Below the pieces are notes generated by a model. That model searched no databases. It was not told where the DNA came from and saw only the letters and a list, made by a program, of their open reading frames with translations. Made by a program: the position numbers and the translations under genes. From JAWPMT01 sp965601475 (GTDB lineage: Bacteria > Bacteroidota > Bacteroidia > Cytophagales > Cyclobacteriaceae): a stretch of 64,000 nucleotides of DNA. This document shows positions 59,345 to 64,000 of this stretch, one piece after another. The DNA is taken from assembly GCA_965601475.1 (NCBI GenBank), contig OZ271832.1:1674001-1738000 (forward strand), read 5' to 3'. Position 1 is the stretch's first letter, and the number at the start of each line of letters is the position of its first letter.

Positions 59345-59905
59345 CTAATCTTGTTTTTCCACCTGAATATAGCTGAGCTCAACAGGTGTATTTCGTCCAA
59401 ATATCTTAACCGTTACATTTAGCTTCTTTCGATCTTCAAACACCTCTTCAACGGTGCCTGTAAATCCACTGAAAGGGCCATCCATGACCTTGACAGATTC
59501 TCCAACAATAAAGGGAGTATCCAATACTTCCTCGTACTCTTCAGCTTCATCCACTTTGCCAAGAATACGATTGACTTCATTTTGTCTTAGGGGAACTGGC
59601 TCTTTTGTTGCTGCGGAACCTCCACCAGCTCCCAAGAAACCAATCACGCCTGGGATGTTAGTTATTGTATGTTGTGTCTCACCTACTGACAAGTCGGCTG
59701 AGATGAGCACATAGCCGGGAAAGAAATTTCTCTCCCTTACACGCTTTTTGCCATTTCGCATCTCATACACTTTTTCCGACGGTATGAGTACTTGAGGAAC
59801 AACATCCTCCATTTTCCTTCGAGAAATCTCTTGCTCGAGGTAGTTCTTGACTTTTTTCTCCTGGCCACTAATGGCCCTCACCACATACCACTTGTGTTCC
59901 CCCAT
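59345..59905 (-). CDS. nusG: transcription termination/antitermination factor NusG
   Basis: 186 aa from ATG 59905 (MGEHKWYVVRAISGQEKKVK); an upstream in-frame start would overlap secE. The NGN domain contains KRVRERNFFPGYVLISADLS and the C-terminal KOW domain VKVMDGPFSGFTGTVEEVFE. It links RNA polymerase to the ribosome or to Rho. 2 bp after secE. Confidence 0.97.
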   Translation of the reverse strand: MGEHKWYVVRAISGQEKKVKNYLEQEISRRKMEDVVPQVLIPSEKVYEMRNGKKRVRERNFFPGYVLISADLSVGETQHTITNIPGVIGFLGAGGGSAATKEPVPLRQNEVNRILGKVDEAEEYEEVLDTPFIVGESVKVMDGPFSGFTGTVEEVFEDRKKLNVTVKIFGRNTPVELSYIQVEKQD

Positions 59906-59907
59906 CT

Positions 59908-60099
59908 CTAGAATTCGTTGTAGAACCAAGTCAATAAATTATCGAAGCCATAGTCAATAATGCCTATAAAGAGGGCAAATATCAACGACGCCACCAAAAC
60001 CAAAATGGACGAGCTTTGCAGCTCGCTGTATTTTGGCCAGGTCACCTTATTGACCAGTTCCTGATATGACGCTTTCACGAAATCTATTAACTTCGACAT
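59908..60099 (-). CDS. secE: preprotein translocase subunit SecE
   Basis: 63 aa from ATG 60099 (MSKLIDFVKASYQELVNKVT); the longer frame upstream runs into tRNA-Trp. It has one amphipathic helix with the WPKYSELQSS block and one membrane helix (ILVLVASLIFALFIGIIDYG). It clamps SecY. The order trnW-secE-nusG-rplK is typical. Confidence 0.95.
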   Translation of the reverse strand: MSKLIDFVKASYQELVNKVTWPKYSELQSSSILVLVASLIFALFIGIIDYGFDNLLTWFYNEF

Positions 60100-60113
60100 T
60101 GTCTTTTTCTTTG

Positions 60114-60186
60114 CACGGGAGGAGGGACTCGAACCCCCAACCAACGGTTTTGGAGACCGCTACTCTACCAATTGAGCTACACCCGT
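60114..60186 (-). tRNA. trnW: tRNA-Trp (CCA anticodon)
   Basis: 73 nt. The acceptor starts ACGGGTG, the D arm is TAGCTCAATTGGTAGAGTA, the anticodon loop CTCCAAA gives CCA, and the T arm is GGGGGTTCGAGTCCCTC. The discriminator is G, as expected for Trp. The 3' CCA is not encoded. One mismatch is seen in the acceptor stem. Co-transcribed with secE and nusG. Confidence 0.95.
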
Positions 60187-60211
60187 AAAAACAGCAGCCC
60201 AAAAAGGACTG

Positions 60212-60243
60212 CAAATTTAGATTAATCAGTACTTATAAACAAA
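60212..60243 (-). promoter_or_regulatory. promoter of trnW-secE-nusG-rplK operon
   Basis: Minus strand: TTTG (60243-60240), a 20-nt spacer, TAAATTTG (60219-60212), then CAGTCCTTTT. It lies in the gap after tuf, and its -33 overlaps the T-rich end of the tuf terminator. The 14-nt TTTGCAGTCCTTTT is identical to that at the rplC promoter. Confidence 0.85.
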
Positions 60244-60245
60244 TA

Positions 60246-60269
60246 CGCCCACAGAAAAATCTATGGGCG
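60246..60269 (-). terminator. probable terminator after tuf
   Basis: Minus strand CGCCCATAG-ATTTTT-CTGTGGGCG, a 9-bp stem with one mismatch, followed by the imperfect T-tract TATTTGTTT. It lies 18 bp past the tuf stop codon. Confidence 0.6.
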
Positions 60270-60286
60270 CCAATTATTATCTACTA

Positions 60287-61474
60287 TTAGTCTAGGATTT
60301 CGGTTACCTGACCAGAACCTACAGTTCGGCCACCTTCCCTGATCGCAAATCGAAGACCTTTTTCAAGGGCAACCTTGTTGATCAGATTCACCTCGATGGT
60401 TACGTTGTCACCAGGCATAACCATTTCCACGTTTTCAGGAAGTTTGATTTCACCAGTAACGTCAGTAGTTCTCAGGTAGAACTGAGGTCTGTACTTGTTG
60501 AAGAATGGGGTATGTCGACCACCTTCTTCTTTCGAAAGGACGTAAACTTCCGCTTTGAAAAGTGCGTGAGGTGTCACTGAGCCAGGCTTGCAAATGATCA
60601 TTCCTCGACGAATGTCAGTTTTCTCAATACCTCTAAGCAACAGACCTACGTTGTCACCAGCTTCGCCTCTATCCAATATTTTTCGGAACATCTCCACTCC
60701 AGTCACTGTAGACTTCAGATCTTCAGCACCCATACCGATGATATCAACCGCATCACCAGAGTTGATGATACCGCGCTCGATTCGGCCGGTTGCAACTGTT
60801 CCGCGACCAGTGATTGAGAAGACATCCTCAACAGGCATCAAGAAATCTTTATCGATTAGTCGCTCAGGAAGCGGGATATAATCGTCAACCGCGTTCATCA
60901 GCTCTTCGACTTTCTCAACCCATTTAGGCTCTCCGTTGAGAGCTCCAAGCGCAGAACCTTGAATTACAGGAATATCGTCACCAGGAAAATCATAGTCTGA
61001 AAGCAACTCACGAATTTCCATTTCGACCAACTCCAACAATTCCTCGTCATCTACCAAGTCAACCTTGTTCATGAAGACAACAAGTGCTGGTACACCAACC
61101 TGTCGGCTTAGGAGAATGTGCTCACGTGTTTGAGGCATTGGGCCATCAGTAGCAGCTACCACGATGATAGCGCCATCCATTTGCGCAGCACCCGTCACCA
61201 TGTTCTTCACATAGTCAGCGTGACCTGGGCAGTCAACGTGGGCATAGTGTCTTTTTTCAGTTTGATACTCAATGTGTGAAGTATTGATAGTAATACCTCT
61301 TTCTTTCTCTTCAGGAGCGTTATCGATAGAAGAGAAATCTTTTTGCTCGGCAAGGCCTTTTCCAGCCAGAACAGACGAAATCGCCGCAGTCAGAGTAGTT
61401 TTACCGTGATCGACGTGACCGATAGTACCGATATTCACGTGTGGTTTGGAACGATCAAAGGTTTCTTTAGCCAT
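60287..61474 (-). CDS. tuf: elongation factor Tu
   Basis: 395 aa GTPase that delivers aminoacyl-tRNA. G1 GHVDHGKTTL, the switch region EEKERGITINTSHIEYQTE, G3 DCPGHADYVKNMVTGAAQMD, G4 NKVDLVDDEE; domains 2 and 3 end with RTVGSGQVTEILD. It is the only tuf copy in the window and, as is usual in Bacteroidota, lies downstream of tRNA-Tyr, -Gly and -Thr instead of in the fusA operon. Confidence 0.98.
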   Translation of the reverse strand: MAKETFDRSKPHVNIGTIGHVDHGKTTLTAAISSVLAGKGLAEQKDFSSIDNAPEEKERGITINTSHIEYQTEKRHYAHVDCPGHADYVKNMVTGAAQMDGAIIVVAATDGPMPQTREHILLSRQVGVPALVVFMNKVDLVDDEELLELVEMEIRELLSDYDFPGDDIPVIQGSALGALNGEPKWVEKVEELMNAVDDYIPLPERLIDKDFLMPVEDVFSITGRGTVATGRIERGIINSGDAVDIIGMGAEDLKSTVTGVEMFRKILDRGEAGDNVGLLLRGIEKTDIRRGMIICKPGSVTPHALFKAEVYVLSKEEGGRHTPFFNKYRPQFYLRTTDVTGEIKLPENVEMVMPGDNVTIEVNLINKVALEKGLRFAIREGGRTVGSGQVTEILD

Positions 61475-61539
61475 ACTTGATAATCCTCAGTTTAATTAAG
61501 TCAGTTTTATTAATCTAAATTTTTGTTTTCATTTCTCAG

Positions 61540-61611
61540 AGCCAACGACGGGATTTGAACCCGTGACCTCTTCCTTACCAAGGAAACGCTCTACCCCTGA
61601 GCTACGTCGGC
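61540..61611 (-). tRNA. trnT: tRNA-Thr (GGT anticodon)
   Basis: 72 nt. Acceptor GCCGACG pairs with CGTTGGC (one G-T pair). The anticodon stem is TTTCC/GGAAG with loop TTGGTAA, giving GGT. The T arm is CGGGTTCAAATCCCG. It lies 65 bp before tuf. Confidence 0.95.
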
Positions 61612-61622
61612 TTGAAATATGG

Positions 61623-61695
61623 AGCGGGTGACCAGGTTCGAACCGGCGACCTACAGCTTGGAAGGCTGTCGCTCTACCAACTGAGCTACACCCGC
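61623..61695 (-). tRNA. trnG: tRNA-Gly (TCC anticodon)
   Basis: 73 nt. Acceptor GCGGGTG pairs perfectly with CACCCGC. Anticodon stem ACAGC/GCTGT with loop CTTCCAA gives TCC. T arm CCGGTTCGAACCTGG. 11 bp from tRNA-Thr. Confidence 0.95.
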
Positions 61696-61711
61696 TTATT
61701 TATATACACTG

Positions 61712-61794
61712 TGGGGGGAGCAGGATTCGAACCTACGAAGACATAAGTCAGCAGATTTACAGTCTGCCCCAGTTGGCCGCTTTGGTATCCCCCC
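61712..61794 (-). tRNA. trnY: tRNA-Tyr (GTA anticodon)
   Basis: 83 nt, with a long variable arm as expected for Tyr. Acceptor GGGGGGA pairs with TCCCCCC. Anticodon loop CTGTAAA gives GTA. It is the first gene of the trnY-trnG-trnT-tuf operon, with the promoter about 40 bp upstream. Confidence 0.95.
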
Positions 61795-61835
61795 TTCTAT
61801 TAAAGAACGTCTTTCTCCTTCCGGAAAAAGGAATG

Positions 61836-61866
61836 CAAAATTATAAGGAATTTTACTTTATTCAAA
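61836..61866 (-). promoter_or_regulatory. promoter of trnY-trnG-trnT-tuf operon
   Basis: Minus strand: TTTG (61866-61863), a 19-nt spacer, TAATTTTG (61843-61836), then CATTCCTTTT. It is an exact Bacteroidota promoter, and its start region matches TTTGCAGTCCTTTT at 12 of 14 positions. Confidence 0.85.
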
Positions 61867-61953
61867 GTCTTGAAAAACTTGAGCAATAAAAATTAATTGA
61901 GCCTCGATATTAGGCGATCAGAGGTATTTTCGAGTAACCAACATTTTTTTACC

Positions 61954-62451
61954 ATGAAAGCCCATGCCTTCATCCTAAACAATGACACTCCGATTTCCAT
62001 CACTGATGATGGAGCAATAGCGGGCCATGACGAAAAACAATACAATTATCAAATATCTAAAACAGGACCCAATACTTACCTTATTTACCTAGCCAACCGA
62101 TATCACACTGTTGAAGTGCTAGCGTCAGATGCTTCCCAGCTCACACTATCGGTGAATGGTAAGTATGTAGACATCCAGAAAGATGATCCGTTGAATGAAC
62201 TTCTCAAGCAATTAGGTGGCGAACAATTCCAAGAGGTTGGGGCGGCCACAGTCTCCTCCCCCATGCCTGGAAAGATCATCAAGCATCTGAAGCAGGAGGG
62301 TGAGGCAGTCGAGGAAGGAGAGCCGTTGTTTATTCTCGAGGCCATGAAAATGGAAAACGTGGTGAAATCACCCCATGCGGGGGTTGTCGCTGAATTCAAG
62401 GTAGCAGAGGGAGAGACCGTACAAAAGGGGGATCTCATTGTGAGTTTCTAG
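61954..62451 (+). CDS. biotin carboxyl carrier protein of an acyl-CoA carboxylase
   Basis: 165 aa from ATG 61954 (MKAHAFILNND); a longer frame upstream starts only at a TTG. The first 90 residues are beta-rich and unlike AccB. The last 75 form the biotinyl domain (VSSPMPGKIIKHLKQEGEAV), with the biotinylated lysine in LEAMKMEN. This is the small carrier of propionyl-CoA or pyruvate-type carboxylases. The beta subunit at 24-25.8 kb could be its partner, since no other carboxylase gene is adjacent (inference). It is divergent from the tRNA operon and precedes pyrH by 53 bp. Confidence 0.85.
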   Translation: MKAHAFILNNDTPISITDDGAIAGHDEKQYNYQISKTGPNTYLIYLANRYHTVEVLASDASQLTLSVNGKYVDIQKDDPLNELLKQLGGEQFQEVGAATVSSPMPGKIIKHLKQEGEAVEEGEPLFILEAMKMENVVKSPHAGVVAEFKVAEGETVQKGDLIVSF

Positions 62452-62479
62452 ATAGTGATTTAGGGTTCACACTTATTAA

Positions 62480-62487
62480 TATATTTG
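62480..62487 (+). promoter_or_regulatory. -7 promoter element of pyrH
   Basis: TATATTTG, 17 nt before the pyrH start, fits the TAnnTTTG motif. The -33 side is weak (GATTTAG at about 19 nt). Confidence 0.5.
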
Positions 62488-62504
62488 CCGCAAAACAGGC
62501 CCTA

Positions 62505-63209
62505 ATGAAATACCGCAGGATACTATTGAAATTAAGTGGCGAAGCCCTGATGGGTAGCCAGCAATTTGGAATAGACCCTCATAGGTTGGAACAATATTCG
62601 CAAGAGATCAAAAAAGTTCATGACAGAGGACTGGAATTGGCGATTGTGATCGGTGGGGGTAATATTTTTCGAGGGGTACAAGCGGAGAATGCCGGAATCG
62701 ACCGGGTTCAGGGAGACTATATGGGCATGCTTGCCACCGTTATCAATGCCATGGCCCTTCAAAGCTCTTTGGAAAAGAATGGCATGTACACACGGTTGAT
62801 GAGTGGCTTGGAAATGGAAAAGGTTTGCGAGCCTTTTATCAGGAGGCGGGCGATCAGACACCTTGAAAAGGGGCGCATTGTAATTTTCGGTGCTGGCTTA
62901 GGAAATCCCTATTTTACTACAGATTCTACAGCGAGCTTACGCGCCATCGAAATTGAATCGCAGGTAGTCTTGAAAGGAACCCGCGTTGATGGTGTTTATT
63001 CTGCAGATCCGGAGAAGGATCCATCTGCGAAAAAGTACTCGAGTATTTCTTTCCAGGAGGTATACGAGAAAGGTCTTTCCGTGATGGATATGACTGCTTT
63101 CACCCTTTGCCAGGAAAATGATTTGCCAATCATCGTATTTGATATGAACAAGCCCGGCAATCTCGAGAGAATTGTACTGGGGGAAGAAGTGGGAACCCTT
63201 ATAAAATAG
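62505..63209 (+). CDS. pyrH: UMP kinase
   Basis: 234 aa. It phosphorylates UMP to UDP. Amino-acid-kinase fold: YRRILLKLSGEALMGSQQFG, the glycine loop VIGGGNIFRGVQ, GDYMGMLATVINAMALQSSL, and AGLGNPYFTTDSTASLRAIE. Hexameric and usually regulated by GTP and UTP. It is followed after 4 bp by frr, the common pyrH-frr pair. Confidence 0.97.
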   Translation: MKYRRILLKLSGEALMGSQQFGIDPHRLEQYSQEIKKVHDRGLELAIVIGGGNIFRGVQAENAGIDRVQGDYMGMLATVINAMALQSSLEKNGMYTRLMSGLEMEKVCEPFIRRRAIRHLEKGRIVIFGAGLGNPYFTTDSTASLRAIEIESQVVLKGTRVDGVYSADPEKDPSAKKYSSISFQEVYEKGLSVMDMTAFTLCQENDLPIIVFDMNKPGNLERIVLGEEVGTLIK

Positions 63210-63213
63210 AAGT

Positions 63214-63774
63214 ATGGAAGAAGTGGATTTTTACCTTGAGCACGCGGAGGAGACAATGGACAAGACCGTATCTCACACCGCTACAGAACTCGCAAAAATC
63301 AGAGCGGGCAAAGCCAGCCCAGCCATGCTGGATGGGTTGATGGTGGAGTACTATGGTAATCCGACGCCGATAAATCAGGTGGCATCTGTCACAACACCCG
63401 ACGCCCGAAGCATTGCCATCAAACCTTGGGAAAAGTCGACCATCAGCGAAATCGAAAAGGCCATCATCAACAGCGACCTTGGTCTCAACCCACAGAATGA
63501 TGGTGAGTTGATCAGAATCAACGTGCCCCCACTGACAGAGGAACGCCGAAAATCCCTTGTGAAGCAAGCCAAGTCCGAGGCCGAGAATGGCAAAATAAGC
63601 ATTCGCAACATTCGGAAGGATACCAATGATGCTCTAAAGAAGCTCCTTAAAGAAGGGGCTTCTGAAGATCTCGTGAAATCGGCTGAGGACGATGTACAAA
63701 AGATCACCGATCAGCATGTTGCGAAAATCGATGACATCCTTGCCAAGAAGGAGCAGGATATCATGACCATTTGA
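63214..63774 (+). CDS. frr: ribosome recycling factor
   Basis: 186 aa. Works with EF-G to split post-termination ribosomes. Seen: the three-helix stem (KIRAGKASPAMLDGLMVEYY), the domain II block PINQVASVTTPDARSIAIKP, and LTEERRKSLVKQAKSEAENG. The stop codon abuts the stop codon of the converging gene, with no space for a terminator between them. Confidence 0.98.
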   Translation: MEEVDFYLEHAEETMDKTVSHTATELAKIRAGKASPAMLDGLMVEYYGNPTPINQVASVTTPDARSIAIKPWEKSTISEIEKAIINSDLGLNPQNDGELIRINVPPLTEERRKSLVKQAKSEAENGKISIRNIRKDTNDALKKLLKEGASEDLVKSAEDDVQKITDQHVAKIDDILAKKEQDIMTI

Positions 63775-64000
63775 TCAGTCTGAATGGAACTTCACGCAAC
63801 GGCTGCTTAGCCGATGGTAATTACCAATTACCTCGTGAAATATTTCTCCGGTGCCTTCCTCTAATGTGATTATTCCTGCGGATTCCACACCTTTCTTTTC
63901 AGAATCCCACCAGTTGCCACTGATGGTGATGTCTTTGAAAATATGGCCTGGTTCGCCGAAGCCGCCATAGAGCATGTGCATATTGCTGCCTCCACCTTCT
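63775..64000 (-). CDS. hypothetical protein (C-terminal part, gene cut by window end)
   Basis: The frame is open to the window edge; 74 codons are visible. The sequence HMLYGGFGEPGHIFKDITIS, followed by GNWWDSEKKGVESAGII, looks like beta strands of a right-handed helix or a sandwich fold in a secreted protein, but I do not recognise the family. It ends VKFHSD. The stop abuts the frr stop. Confidence 0.55.
   Translation of the reverse strand, partial: EGGGSNMHMLYGGFGEPGHIFKDITISGNWWDSEKKGVESAGIITLEEGTGEIFHEVIGNYHRLSSRCVKFHSD

Overview
The window looks like chromosomal DNA of a Bacteroidota bacterium, probably a marine member of the Cytophagales. The reasons are: ribosomal and tRNA promoters of the Bacteroidota type (TTTG, 19-20 nt, TAnnTTTG); very few Shine-Dalgarno sequences; the gene orders trnY-trnG-trnT-tuf-trnW-secE-nusG and rpoA-rplQ-carA-eno-ftsB; a DUF3467 gene after rpoC; and zinc-free forms of L36, S14 and S4. 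The placement below phylum is inference.

Layout. 1-6.8 kb (+): a tight run of the end of one DUF3526 ABC permease, a second DUF3526 permease, a DUF1826 protein, a Tat-exported alanine-racemase-like protein with altered active-site positions, a secreted alpha/beta hydrolase and a DUF5916 outer-membrane protein. 7.1-11.5 kb (+): a 45-codon ORF, a methyl-accepting chemotaxis protein, an ATG-less ORF remnant, a small secreted protein and a lipoprotein phosphatase. 11.5-14.6 kb (-): a fatty acid desaturase, an unrecognised protein overlapping a GNAT acetyltransferase, and a small membrane protein. 14.7-15.6 kb: a tandem array of 166-bp units. 15.7-23.4 kb (-): a three-gene cassette of a 1619-aa coiled-coil AAA+ ATPase (DUF3686 type), a flotillin/YqiK-like protein and a YqiJ-like membrane protein with an OB-fold and an Asp-rich loop. 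23.5-28.9 kb: metabolic genes (SDR, acyl-CoA carboxylase beta subunit, Ppx/GppA, Ldh-type dehydrogenase), a small outer-membrane barrel and the divisome protein FtsB/DivIC.

28.9-61.9 kb (-) is the core information-processing block: eno and carA; the complete S10, spc and alpha series (rplC to rplQ, including the 38-codon rpmJ); the str group (rpsL, rpsG, fusA, rpsJ); DUF3467, rpoC, rpoB; rplL, rplJ, rplA, rplK; nusG, secE, tRNA-Trp; tuf; and tRNA-Thr, -Gly and -Tyr. A terminator and a strong promoter sit between rpsJ and rplC. 62-63.8 kb (+) carries a biotin carrier protein, pyrH and frr. The window ends inside an unrecognised gene on the minus strand.

The observations most worth following are: the DUF3686 ATPase-flotillin-YqiJ cassette with the 166-bp array directly at its 3' end; and a 14-nt pyrimidine-rich element, TTTGCAGTCCTTTT, repeated at the start region of translation-machinery promoters (rplC, trnW-secE, trnY-tuf, and probably an internal one before rpsH). 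All family names come from reading the proteins; no database search was run.
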